Positions 44,337 to 53,111 of a DNA stretch of 64,000 nt are shown piece by piece; within the stretch, counting starts at the first letter, position 1, and each line of letters begins with the position of its first letter. The stretch spans positions 40,792 through 104,791 of the forward strand of contig NZ_QRGR01000006.1 of the NCBI RefSeq assembly GCF_003367245.1, read 5' to 3'. Both the position numbers and the translations under genes were made by a program. The DNA is from Pontibacter diazotrophicus. Lineage in GTDB: Bacteria; Bacteroidota; Bacteroidia; Cytophagales; Hymenobacteraceae. The notes beneath the pieces are model-generated. The model was not told the DNA's origin, did not search any database, and saw only the letters and a list, made by a program, of their open reading frames with translations.

Positions 44337-45962
44337 TCACTCCAGCTCTATAATCAAGCCCTCATCGCCTTTCATAGCAATAGATTCACTTACAGATTTC
44401 CCCTCCGTTTCAGCATGCAGGGCTAGCCTGACTTTACCTTTGAATTTAAATCGCTCCGGGGAGAACTGGCAGGGCTTGTCACTCAGGTTCAGCACGATCA
44501 GGAAGCGTTTTCCTTCATCTTCTCTGGTATAGGAGAGCAGTTGCTTGTCGGAATAAACGGGTCTGTAAATGCCGGCATGAAGGGCCGGTTCCTGCTGCCG
44601 GAGTGAAATCAGTTTTTTATAAAGCGCCAGCATCGACTCCGGGTCGTCCTGCTGTGCTTTTACGTTTAACTTTTCGTAATTGTCCGAGATCCTTAGCCAG
44701 GGTTCATCACCAGTCGTAAAGCCGGAATTCTTGCTGTCGTCCCACTGCATGGGGGTGCGGTAGGGGTCGCGACTCAGGTCTTTGTCCGGCATGTGCAGCC
44801 CCTGCGGGTCCTGCACCTCGTCTTTTGGTATCTCCACATCCTCCATGCCTATTTCGTCGCCATAGTAGAGGGTGGGGGTGCCGCGCAGGGTTAGCAGCAG
44901 CATGGCAGCCACGCGTGCCTGTGCTGGCCCTATCTTGGTGGCCAGCCGCGATTGGTCATGGTTGCCAATAACCCAGTTCGGCCAGCCATCGTTTGGCAGG
45001 GCGCCCTCATATTTATCTATGGCAATGGCTATTTTTTTAGCGTCCCAGTCCAGGGAGAGCAGCAGGAAGTTGAAGGGTAGCTGTGCACCTTGGTTGTCGT
45101 GGCCGTAATAGGTCACCAACTGGTGCGTGGGCAGGTATATTTCCCCAATAAGCACCCGTTCGGGATATTCGTCTGTGAGGTCGCGCATGAGTTCAACCAT
45201 GTCATGCACCTCCGGCTGGTCTGTGGAATAAACGGGTTGCAAGCGGTTGTAGGTTGGTTCTTCCTCTTTGTAATCCGGGTTGTCGGGGTTGTCAAGGAAG
45301 TATTCGTCTTTTATCAGGTGCCACATCACATCTACCCGGAAACCGTCCACGCCTTTGTCCAGCCAGAACCGCATTTCCTCCAGCACGGCCTGCTGCACCT
45401 CCGGGTTGCGCCAGTTCAGGTCCGGCTGCTCTTTCAGGAAGGCATGGTAGTAGTACTGCTCTGTTTTCTCATCCCACTCCCAGGCGCTGCCCCCGAACAT
45501 AGCCAGCCAGTTGTTGGGCTCCTTCCCATCCTCAGCAGCGTCTTTCCAGATAAACCAATCCCGCTTCGGGTTGTCTCGCGAGGACCGTGCCTCTTTAAAC
45601 CAGGCGTGCTGGTCGGAGGTGTGGTTGGGTACCTGGTCCACAATCAATTTCATGCCCCGTGCATGCGTTTCCTCCAGCAGCCTGTCGAAGTCCGCCATCG
45701 ATCCAAACAACTTGTCTACACTCTTAAAATCAGCTACGTCGTAGCCGAAGTCTTTCATGGGCGATTCATAAAAAGGGGTAACCCAGATGCAGGTTATGCC
45801 TAAATCCTTCAGGTAGTCGAGTTTTTCTGTGACGCCTTTTAGATCTCCGACGCCGTCGCCGTCGCTGTCCTTAAATGAGCGGATGTATACTTCGTAGATG
45901 ATGCCTTTCTGCCACCATAATTGTTTCGATTGGTTTTCTTTCTGTTGTTTCTGAGGCTGCAT
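44337..45962 (-). CDS. GH13 alpha-glucosidase / alpha-amylase family enzyme
   Basis: 541 aa from the ATG at 45962 (MQPQKQQKENQSKQLWWQKG); a start at 46052 would add 30 residues without a signal peptide. It hydrolyses or transfers alpha-glucosidic bonds. The family motifs: YEVYIRSFKDSDGDGVGDL (Ca loop 32-40), DQVPNHTS, the nucleophile Asp211 in GVDGFRVDVMWH, the acid/base Glu274 in RVLIGEIYLP, and the third acid Asp336 in VIGNHDQSRL. Oligo-alpha-1,4/1,6-glucosidase or trehalose-type specificity cannot be separated here. It is cytoplasmic, with no signal peptide, so it degrades imported oligosaccharides. Confidence 0.93.
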   Translation of the reverse strand: MQPQKQQKENQSKQLWWQKGIIYEVYIRSFKDSDGDGVGDLKGVTEKLDYLKDLGITCIWVTPFYESPMKDFGYDVADFKSVDKLFGSMADFDRLLEETHARGMKLIVDQVPNHTSDQHAWFKEARSSRDNPKRDWFIWKDAAEDGKEPNNWLAMFGGSAWEWDEKTEQYYYHAFLKEQPDLNWRNPEVQQAVLEEMRFWLDKGVDGFRVDVMWHLIKDEYFLDNPDNPDYKEEEPTYNRLQPVYSTDQPEVHDMVELMRDLTDEYPERVLIGEIYLPTHQLVTYYGHDNQGAQLPFNFLLLSLDWDAKKIAIAIDKYEGALPNDGWPNWVIGNHDQSRLATKIGPAQARVAAMLLLTLRGTPTLYYGDEIGMEDVEIPKDEVQDPQGLHMPDKDLSRDPYRTPMQWDDSKNSGFTTGDEPWLRISDNYEKLNVKAQQDDPESMLALYKKLISLRQQEPALHAGIYRPVYSDKQLLSYTREDEGKRFLIVLNLSDKPCQFSPERFKFKGKVRLALHAETEGKSVSESIAMKGDEGLIIELE

Positions 45963-46448
45963 GCTTTGTTGGATTTGTGGTGCTGAATATTTAAAACTCC
46001 CACTTCTGCAGGTGCTGGAAGTAGAACATCTGTTTATAAACGGGAGCTTCACAAAGGGGTTAGCCAGGAGGGAGTCATGTGCTGTAGGAGGGTGAGAAGA
46101 GAATTCTTAGATAAGCGCTCCTGACTTTGCTATCTGAAATGAAAAAGTCCCTGAGAGGAATGAGGCCAAACAACGGAACTCAGGAAGACTGAAAGTATCT
46201 TTTATACCAATACAGCCAGGATTGCATTTATAATTTTTTAAATTGAGGAATACTTGACGTAGCGGACCAATATATGTATCCATCCCACACGCTTATGTTG
46301 TGCAGCAATATGCCGGATATGTACGGAGACTAAAATGAAGTGGAATCAAACTGTCCGGATGATAATGGATGAATGTGCACCGGTGGCTTTTTAAATGATC
46401 TTGTCGCTTCTGTTTCTCCTGGCAGGTAGCGACGCTTAAGAAAATTAT
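45963..46448. other. Gene-free region between divergent genes
   Basis: 486 bases between the GH13 and sulfatase genes. If the GH13 start is at 46052, ninety bases of this are coding. Otherwise nothing is recognised, and no TAnnTTTG box precedes the sulfatase. Confidence 0.5.
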
Positions 46449-47928
46449 ATGATCAAGAACTTGTGGTTTTTAGTTGCTGCATTAGTTGTTTGTATCGATG
46501 TGAGCGCACAAAAGAAATCCAGGCCGAATGTCATCATTATTTACATGGATGACATGGGCTACGGTGACATAGAACCCTATGGCATGACAGGAGTGTCTAC
46601 AGCCAACTTTAACCGGGTTGCAAAAGAGGGAACACGTTTCACCCACTTCAATGCAGCCCAGGCTGTCTGTACTACTTCGCGTGCGGCACTGCTTACCGGC
46701 ACCTACCCCAACAGGTTAGGACTGGCTGGAGCTTTGCTTCCGGGGAGTAAAGAGGCGCTGAACCCGGAGGAAGAGACGATTGCTTCTTTGCTCAAAGAAG
46801 CCGGTTATAAAACCGCCATGCTCGGTAAGTGGCACTTGGGCAACAAGCCTCCATATACTCCTATCCACTACGGCTTCGACAGCTTTTATGGTATTCCCTA
46901 TTCCCATGACATCTGGCCTATAGATTATGCCGGAAAGCGAATTACGGATCCTGCGAACATGCGCGGAGGCTGGCCAGCCCTACCCGTGTACCAGGGAGAT
47001 GTTGTGGTTGACTCCATTCTTACCTTACAGGGGCAGTCGCGTTTAACAACAGCGTTTACTGAAAGAGCGGTTGCCTTCATAAAGGAGAACAAGGCTAAAC
47101 CCTTCTTTCTCTACCTGGCGCACCCGATGCCGCACGTGCCGCTGGCCGCATCAGATAAATTCAGGGGGAAAAGTAAAATTGGCCTGTTCGGGGATGTGAT
47201 CCTGGAGCTTGACTGGTCGTTAGGGGAGGTGCTGAAGGCGCTGGACCAGGAGAAGATAGCAGATAACACCCTGCTGATAGTCACCAGCGACAACGGCCCC
47301 TGGCTAAACTTCGGTGACAATGCCGGCTCGTCTGGCGGTTTTAAGGAAGGGAAGTCAACCTCCTGGGAGGGTGGAACAAGAGTACCGATGCTGGTGCGCT
47401 GGCCAGGTAAAGTGGAGGCAGCCGGCGTGAACAGCCAACTGATGACAAACATGGACCTGCTGCCGACTATCATGGCCGCAACAGGGGCGCCTCTTCCCAA
47501 AAGGAAAATAGACGGGATGAACTTCCTGCCGGTTTTACTTGGGAAAGCGGATGAAGGGCCGAGGGAGGTGCTTTACTACTATTTCGGAAAGAACAACCTG
47601 GAGGCTATCCGTTACCGGAACTGGAAGCTTGTGCTGCCGCATCCTTCCAACACCTACGCAGCGCTGCATGGCAAGGAGGGCTCCTTCCAACACCTACGCA
47701 GCGCTGCATGGCAAGGAGGGCACACCGGGCAAAATAGCGAGGGTGCAGGTTCCGACGGCGCTCTACAACCTGTCGCACGACGCCGGGGAGGATTATGACG
47801 TGCAGGAGCTGTACCCGGAGGTGGTCGCGCAAATAATGCTCCTTGCGGAGGAGGCACGAAAAGACTTAGGCGATGATCTGACAAACCGGGTGGGCGAGAA
47901 TGTTCGGAAGCCAGCCATGTTACAATAA
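46449..47928 (+). pseudogene. Sulfatase gene interrupted by a 40-bp tandem duplication
   Basis: The N-terminal part is a normal type I sulfatase with a signal peptide (MIKNLWFLVAALVVCIDVSA). Metal ligands Asp34 and Asp35 lie in YMDDMGYGD. The modification site Cys74 is in VCTTSRAALLTG (the third position is Thr, where Pro or Ala is most common). The frame then reads YGIPYSHDIWPIDYAG, FLYLAHPMPHVPL and SDNGPWLNFG. Near the end a 40-bp unit is duplicated head to tail (47642-47681, 47682-47721). As 40 is not a multiple of 3, the frame shifts and the protein stops at 47798 (449 aa) with a non-homologous tail. Deleting one copy restores a single frame to 47928 (479 aa). The downstream frame continues with TALYNLSHDAGEDYDVQELYPEV, the expected sulfatase C-terminus. 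Confidence 0.85.
47642..47721. repeat. 40-bp perfect tandem duplication inside the sulfatase gene
   Basis: Two identical adjacent 40-base copies, beginning TCCTTCCAACACCTACGCAG, at 47642-47681 and 47682-47721. The unit encodes part of the sulfatase (SNTYAALHGKEG), so the second copy is an extra one that shifts the frame by +1. Confidence 0.95.
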
Positions 47929-47964
47929 AGTCCTTGAGTGTAGTTGGGTAAAATAGAAGTGTAT

Positions 47965-49095
47965 ATGAATAAGTCGTACAGAATAGCCACAGCTGCCTTA
48001 GCTTTTAGCCTTTCTAGCCTTACAGGTTGCCAGCCTGGGCATGAGGAGCAAGCCAAGGCTGCTTCTGTAATTGGTAACGAAGGGGAAAGCGGGATAGCTG
48101 TATGTAAGCCTGAAGCGAAGCAGCAGTTTGCAGTGCTTGGCGGAGTGGAAAGCAGGGGAGAGGAGAACAATGAAGAAACAACAGACACCGTTCCGTCTAG
48201 GATGGTCTGGATTCCGGGAGGCACCTTTGCCATGGGGGCGGAAGATGCCGCGTTTCCTGATGCAAAGCCTGTTCACGATGTAACCCTGAGCGGCTTCTGG
48301 ATGGATGAGCATGAAGTAACGAATGCCGAGTTTGTGCAGGCCACCGGATACGTAACCGTGGCAGAGCGGCCCCTGAACCCTGCTGATTTTCCTGGTGTGC
48401 CTGCTGATAAGTTAGTGCCTGGTTCCGGTGTATTTGTGGCTACTGCCCAACCGGTTTCTTTGGATAACCCGCTTCAGTGGTGGCAGTATGTCCCCGGTGC
48501 CAGCTGGCGACAGCCAATGGGGCAGGGCAGTGCGGGCAAGGCAATGCCCAATGAGCCTGTTGTGCATGTTAGTTATGAAGATGCGCTTGCCTATGCCACG
48601 TGGGCAGGTAAGCGCCTGCCAACGGAGGCAGAATGGGAGTATGCTGCGAGAGGCGGCAAAGAGCAGCAGCCATATTACTGGGGAAATGAAGTAAAGCCGT
48701 ATGGAAAGTGGGTGGCCAACATCTACCAGGGCCACTTCCCTGACCGCAACACGGGAGCGGATGGCTATGTTGGTGCGGCCCCGGTCAAGTCCTATCCTCC
48801 TAACCCCTATGGGCTGTATGACATGGACGGCAATGTGTGGGAGTGGTGCAGCGACTACTACCGGCCGGACTACTACCAGCACAGCGCCAAAGAGAACCCC
48901 AAAGGCCCGGCCAGCAGTTATGACCCGGAGGAGCCCGGAACGGTGAAGCGGGTGCAGCGGGGAGGCTCTTACCTGTGCAGCGACCAGTACTGCACCCGCT
49001 ACAGGGCAGGCAGCCGTGGCAAAGGCGAAGTATCCAGCGGTTCCAGCAACCTTGGGTTCAGATGTGTTAAAAACGGTAACCCACCTAAAAAATAA
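47965..49095 (+). CDS. Formylglycine-generating enzyme (FGE/SUMF1-type) lipoprotein
   Basis: 376 aa from the ATG at 47965; the open frame upstream begins with a TTG and is less likely. It converts the sulfatase active-site Cys to formylglycine using copper and oxygen. The FGE-sulfatase fold runs from MVWIPGGTFAMG (80-91) to SSNLGFRCVKNG. The two catalytic Cys, 338 and 343, lie in GGSYLCSDQYCTRYRAGSRG. The N-terminus has a lipobox (SSLTGC, Cys22), so the enzyme is predicted to be anchored outside the cytoplasm, and the mature protein carries an acidic linker before the catalytic domain. It follows the sulfatase by 36 bases and is surely its dedicated maturase. Confidence 0.93.
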   Translation: MNKSYRIATAALAFSLSSLTGCQPGHEEQAKAASVIGNEGESGIAVCKPEAKQQFAVLGGVESRGEENNEETTDTVPSRMVWIPGGTFAMGAEDAAFPDAKPVHDVTLSGFWMDEHEVTNAEFVQATGYVTVAERPLNPADFPGVPADKLVPGSGVFVATAQPVSLDNPLQWWQYVPGASWRQPMGQGSAGKAMPNEPVVHVSYEDALAYATWAGKRLPTEAEWEYAARGGKEQQPYYWGNEVKPYGKWVANIYQGHFPDRNTGADGYVGAAPVKSYPPNPYGLYDMDGNVWEWCSDYYRPDYYQHSAKENPKGPASSYDPEEPGTVKRVQRGGSYLCSDQYCTRYRAGSRGKGEVSSGSSNLGFRCVKNGNPPKK

Positions 49096-49165
49096 CAAGC
49101 TGAATACGTGTGAATACAGAAACTTTCAGGCATTAACCTCGTCCTGCGTTCGGGTTGAGTTAGAG

Positions 49166-49213
49166 TTTCATCACCTGCCAGCTTCGTTTTGAAAAGGCTG
49201 GCAGGTGATGAAA
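49166..49213 (+). terminator. First of two terminator-like hairpins after the FGE gene
   Basis: A 17-bp perfect stem (49166-49182 with 49197-49213) and a 14-base loop. The T-rich side is on the minus strand, so it may act on both strands. Confidence 0.65.
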
Positions 49214-49224
49214 AGCGCGAGCGG

Positions 49225-49279
49225 AATCAAAGGCAGCTCCTGCAGAAGTTTTTGTCTTCTGCAGGAGCTGCCTTTGATT
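49225..49279 (+). terminator. Second, 24-bp hairpin terminator
   Basis: Perfect arms 49225-49248 and 49256-49279 with a 7-base loop, followed by TTTTAAG. It ends the sulfatase/FGE transcript. Confidence 0.8.
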
Positions 49280-49546
49280 TTTTAAGTCTGACACAAATTT
49301 CCATCGCTTCCTTTTCCAGGTAAATTTGTACTCATTATGCTCTATACTATCACCAAAGAGCATAATTTCTTAGTCAATGCCATTTCTGACAACGGCAATA
49401 CATCAACTTCAGCTTCCTTTGAGGCGTTCAAAGAATAAGCCTCTACTACTATTCTAGCACCTGTCTATTTAAACTATTGAACTACTTCTATATAACCATA
49501 TAGCGCGATTCTTCTTTTTTATCTATCAAAACAAACTGAACAGACT
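49280..49546. other. Gene-free region upstream of the sugar dehydrogenase
   Basis: 267 bases. A TAAATTTG at 49321-49328 fits a -7 box but is 218 bases before the start codon. No other feature is recognised. Confidence 0.4.
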
Positions 49547-50764
49547 ATGAATTTATGGAAAAAATCTACCATTTTGATGGCAGTGTTAGCAATGTTTGCA
49601 GTAAGCTGCGATAACGATGATGAGTGGGAGGATATGATTCCGGAAACGGATGACGATCCAACAATGGTACAACTGGAGAATTATATTTTCAGACCTGGGG
49701 TAATGCCTGCCACAGACGAGAACGTGCAGCAACTAAGAGTTCCGGAAGGTTTTACGGTGAGTAAGTTTGCTGAGAACCTGGGGAATCCCCGTATCCTGGT
49801 GGTAAGCAGCACAGGCAACATTTATGTCTCAGACCGCATGGCAGGGGTGGTGCGGATGCTGCAGGATACAGATGGTGACGGCACTGCAGATAATGACCAG
49901 GTGGTGGCAAATATTGAAGAGGCACATGGCCTGGCCATCCACAATGGCAGAATGTATATAGCAGCAATTCGTGAAATGTATAGGGCTGACATGAATATGG
50001 ACGGCACTTTAGGGCAGCCGCAACTCTTAGCGGATACATTACCTGATGCAGGGCAGCACCCTAACCGCACGATGAGTTTTGGTCCGGATGGACAGATGTA
50101 TCTTTCCATAGGCAGCACCTGCAACGCCTGCGATGAACCAAACCCCTTACATGCTACTATTGTGCAGGCCAACGATGATGCGACGGACATGCAAATCTAT
50201 GCTGAAGGCCTGCGTAATACCATCGGCTTTGGCTGGCATCCCGAAACCGGCGAAATGTGGGGTGTAGACCACGGCATTGACTGGCTAGGCGACGATGAGC
50301 AGAAGGAAGAAGTGAATCAGATTATTGAAGGAAACCACTATGGCTGGCCTTTTATATATGACGAGGGCAAATACAATCCGAAGCTACATCCTCCTGGAGA
50401 CACATCTTACCAGGAGTTCCTGCAGCTGACAACTTTACCGGAACAACTGTACACGGCACATTCCGCGCCTATGCAAATGGCCTTTTACACGGGCAACCAA
50501 TTTCCTGCTGAGTACCAGAACGATGCTTTCGTAGCTATGCGTGGATCCTGGAACAGAAGCACCCCAGTGGGATATAAAGTTGTGCGGTTACGGTTCGACA
50601 ATGCCGGGCAGCCAGTAGGCTTCGACGATTTTCTGACAGGCTTTTTAATTAACAACGGACGGCACCACTTTGCCCGCCTGGTGGGAGTAGCCGTTCATAC
50701 TGACGGATCGCTGCTCGTGTCTGACGATACCAATGGTGTCATCTATAGGGTGGCACACCAATAA
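49547..50764 (+). CDS. PQQ-type soluble sugar dehydrogenase (lipoprotein)
   Basis: 405 aa. The signal peptide MNLWKKSTILMAVLAMFAVSC ends in a lipobox, so it is membrane-anchored outside the cytoplasm. An acidic linker (DNDDEWEDMIPETDDD) follows. The six-bladed glucose/sorbosone dehydrogenase propeller is recognisable from LRVPEGFTVSKFAENLGNPRILVVSSTGNIYVSD, NGRMYIAAIREMYR, GQHPNRTMSFGPDGQMYLSIGS, AEGLRNTIGFGWHPETGEMWGVDHGIDWLGDDEQKEEVNQI and GNHYGWPF. It oxidises aldoses or related compounds with PQQ as cofactor, passing electrons to the respiratory chain. PQQ-synthesis genes are not in the window. It is monocistronic. Confidence 0.88.
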   Translation: MNLWKKSTILMAVLAMFAVSCDNDDEWEDMIPETDDDPTMVQLENYIFRPGVMPATDENVQQLRVPEGFTVSKFAENLGNPRILVVSSTGNIYVSDRMAGVVRMLQDTDGDGTADNDQVVANIEEAHGLAIHNGRMYIAAIREMYRADMNMDGTLGQPQLLADTLPDAGQHPNRTMSFGPDGQMYLSIGSTCNACDEPNPLHATIVQANDDATDMQIYAEGLRNTIGFGWHPETGEMWGVDHGIDWLGDDEQKEEVNQIIEGNHYGWPFIYDEGKYNPKLHPPGDTSYQEFLQLTTLPEQLYTAHSAPMQMAFYTGNQFPAEYQNDAFVAMRGSWNRSTPVGYKVVRLRFDNAGQPVGFDDFLTGFLINNGRHHFARLVGVAVHTDGSLLVSDDTNGVIYRVAHQ

Positions 50765-50914
50765 GGTTATAAAAGTATAAAGCAGGCGTGTTAACTGGCA
50801 TCGCATATACTTGCTTTTCTGCATCTGTCAGTACAGCGAAACGTTTTTTAAGTCGATGAAATAGACGCCTGCCACAGCGTTGTTCTATTAGCAAACGCAG
50901 TACAGGATTTAATT

Positions 50915-50957
50915 TACCGGATAAAGCTCCTGTTGTTATACAAGGCTTTATCCGGTA
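50915..50957. terminator. Bidirectional terminator between convergent genes
   Basis: A 13-bp stem (50915-50927 with 50945-50957) and a long loop, followed by TTTTTT on the plus strand. It lies directly behind the minus-strand YihY gene as well. Confidence 0.65.
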
Positions 50958-50964
50958 TACTTTT

Positions 50965-51870
50965 TTACTCCTCCTCCATGCTGATTTCTCTGTATTTCAC
51001 TGCGATGGGGTTTGGCTCTACCTTTCTTCCATGATTGTTGGCATACGACTTTGTTACTTCTGCACCCAAAAGCAGAATGATAGAAGAGTAAAAGACCCAC
51101 AACAGTAACACAACCAGTGACCCTGCGGCAGCATAAACGCCAATCACTTCTACATTGCTTAGAATATAGTTGATTATCTGTTTGCCGATCAGAAATAAAA
51201 CAGAAGTTATTACTCCACCTGCAAGAGCGTCTTTCCAGCTAACCTTTGCGTCTGGCAAGACTCTATGCACCGCTGTGAAAAAAATCAGGATCACGGATAT
51301 GTAAAATACGGTATTGATTGTGCGGATAGCGGGTGTAAAGTACTCCTCAAATATATTTGACAGCTCCTGGCTGTATACAGATACCAGGGTGTCGAGTAGC
51401 AGGCTTGTTGCAAATAATAAGCCTAAACCTATTACCATAGCCAAAGCTACTAACCTGTACTTAAGAAGCCTGAAGTAATTTACACCTGCTTTTACCTTTA
51501 CCTGCCATATAGAGTTAAGCGCCTTTTGCACTATGAAAAATATAATGGTTGCACTTTTAATGACCACTATGATTCCGATCAGAACGCCCCAAAAGCCAGT
51601 AGGGGCATCAAGAACATTTTCGAGAACAGTACCGGCCTGATCACCTGCTTCATCACTGATTAAGTTTTCTATTTTACCTATTAACTCTGATTTCACATCC
51701 TCCTCGTTAAAGAAAAGAGAGCCGATGAGTGTGATAACGATGAGAATAGCAGGAAGGGAGAATATAGTAAAAAAGGCAATGGCAGCACTATATACAATAG
51801 GCTCATCACCTTTGAAATTCTTCCCGCTGTCTTTGAGTATTTTCCATGTTTTATTTAAAAATTGCTTCAC
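50965..51870 (-). CDS. YihY/BrkB-family inner membrane protein
   Basis: 301 aa. The start is GTG at 51870: an in-frame stop lies only five codons upstream and there is no ATG between. Six membrane helices are expected. Family motifs: PIVYSAAIAFFTIFSLPAILIVITLIG, WQVKVKAGVNYFRLLKYRLVALAMV, WKDALAGGVITSVLFLIGKQII, and VVLLLWVFYSSIILLLGAEVTKSYA. It was once called RNase BN by mistake; the real role is likely transport. The GTG overlaps the stop of a small upstream frame (GTGA), which suggests translational coupling. Confidence 0.9.
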   Translation of the reverse strand: MKQFLNKTWKILKDSGKNFKGDEPIVYSAAIAFFTIFSLPAILIVITLIGSLFFNEEDVKSELIGKIENLISDEAGDQAGTVLENVLDAPTGFWGVLIGIIVVIKSATIIFFIVQKALNSIWQVKVKAGVNYFRLLKYRLVALAMVIGLGLLFATSLLLDTLVSVYSQELSNIFEEYFTPAIRTINTVFYISVILIFFTAVHRVLPDAKVSWKDALAGGVITSVLFLIGKQIINYILSNVEVIGVYAAAGSLVVLLLWVFYSSIILLLGAEVTKSYANNHGRKVEPNPIAVKYREISMEEE

Positions 51871-52106
51871 GCGCGCTCGTATTTATCAATGAGTGAATTA
51901 AATTGTAGGGAAAGACTTTTATTAGCTAACGCGCAGTTCTGCCGGATGTTAGCATAAAGTGAAGCTTCATAGTCCGGCACTAACAATAAAACTGTGTGAT
52001 GGGAGCCTGTTTGTTTTAGGTTCATAAAAGAAAGTGCTGCAGCAACTACCTGGAGGCAGGCAATGACCAAAACGTATAGTGCCTGCCGTGTTAACGCTGG
52101 AGTCAA
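51867..52106 (-). CDS. Possible small membrane protein overlapping the YihY start
   Basis: A 79-codon frame from a TTG at 52106, or 52 codons from the ATG at 52025 (MNLKQTGSHHTVLLLVPDYE). The longer form contains one hydrophobic helix (YVLVIACLQVVAAALSFM). It stops within the GTG start of the YihY gene (GTGA overlap), which is the best argument for it. I do not recognise a family, and the start is uncertain. Confidence 0.3.
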   Translation of the reverse strand: MTPALTRQALYVLVIACLQVVAAALSFMNLKQTGSHHTVLLLVPDYEASLYANIRQNCALANKSLSLQFNSLIDKYERA

Positions 52107-52143
52107 TTATCAGTAGATGATGAGCAGAAGCAATAGGCACTTA

Positions 52144-52182
52144 AAACAGAAAGCTCCGGAACAATTCCGGAGCTTTCTGTTT
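52144..52182 (-). terminator. Intrinsic terminator of the DUF4168 gene
   Basis: A perfect 17-bp stem (52144-52160 with 52166-52182) and a 5-base loop, with TTTTAAG at the 3' side on the minus strand. Confidence 0.85.
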
Positions 52183-52207
52183 CAAAACGGTTTTGGAAGC
52201 CAGGCTC

Positions 52208-52708
52208 TTATTGATCGCTTACCACCAATTGTTGTACCTTCGCTTTCACAGCAGGATCCTGCTCATAGGCCTGCATGATAGCTTCGTATTGCTCAACGGT
52301 CAGGCCGTGCTCTTTGATAGCCTCATCCGATTTTTCCTTTGCTTCAGGCTGAATTTTAACTACCTGCTGTGCTGCGTTGCTGAAAGCAGCAATTTCTTCA
52401 GGATTTTCGGCAGTCTCCTGTAACTGCTGCTGTTGGTGTGCTTTCGCCAGTTCATTAAACCTGTCCAGCGTCAGGTCTTGCTCCTCAATCGCGTTCACCA
52501 GTGCTTCGCGGCTTTCATTCTGTATTTCTGTAACCTGCGAGTTCGCTGCTACAAATTTTTCCAAATCAGCATCAGAGAATTCCTGTGCATCTTGCTGCTG
52601 GGTTTCAGTTTGAGGAGTCGTTTCCTGCTGCGCAAATGCAGCATGACCAAAAGACATAGATGCCACCAGTAATGTGGCTGCAATAGTCCCTTTCTTAATT
52701 AGTACCAT
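52208..52708 (-). CDS. Exported DUF4168-domain protein
   Basis: 166 aa. The signal peptide MVLIKKGTIAATLLVASMSFGHAAFAQ directs it to the periplasm. It is Gln/Glu-rich after the cleavage site, then holds the DUF4168 helical domain: FSDADLEKFVAANSQVTEIQNESREAL, LTLDRFNELAKAHQQ, and AAQQVVKIQPEAKEKSDEAIKEHGLTVEQYEAIMQAYEQDP. Such proteins are small, secreted and of unknown function in Bacteroidota. It has its own terminator. No promoter motif was found upstream. Confidence 0.85.
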   Translation of the reverse strand: MVLIKKGTIAATLLVASMSFGHAAFAQQETTPQTETQQQDAQEFSDADLEKFVAANSQVTEIQNESREALVNAIEEQDLTLDRFNELAKAHQQQQLQETAENPEEIAAFSNAAQQVVKIQPEAKEKSDEAIKEHGLTVEQYEAIMQAYEQDPAVKAKVQQLVVSDQ

Positions 52709-53111
52709 AATGGAGTTTTTAGGATTGGGTTAAAAATTGATTTAAACTGATAGGGTGCTTTTTTCTATAACGAAAGAGTAATGGAAAAAGCTGCAAAAAA
52801 CATCAGAAATGAAGCATTTTGCTTAACCTGTCAGGATTAAAATTGAACAATTACAGTGCCAGAGTCAAATTACGCCTGCCATTTCCGGCTACTGGCTGTG
52901 CAAAAACACACTTGTCAGCAGCAATAAATTGCCAGTGAAAGTAATTAAAGAAGATTTTGCAATCAGCAAAACATATTAGCCGAAAGCTCATTCCCATGTC
53001 GTACTGACAGGCTCATACTGCCATACGGTTGTGCTTTACCGGAAATGCAGGAGCTTTTCATTAAACAGGAACAACTTAAATGAAACAGCTTCTCATGTTG
53101 TGTTCCTGAAA
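52709..53111. other. Gene-free region, 403 bases
   Basis: It lies between two minus-strand genes and must hold the promoter of the DUF4168 gene, but no TAnnTTTG box is seen and nothing else is recognised. Confidence 0.5.
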
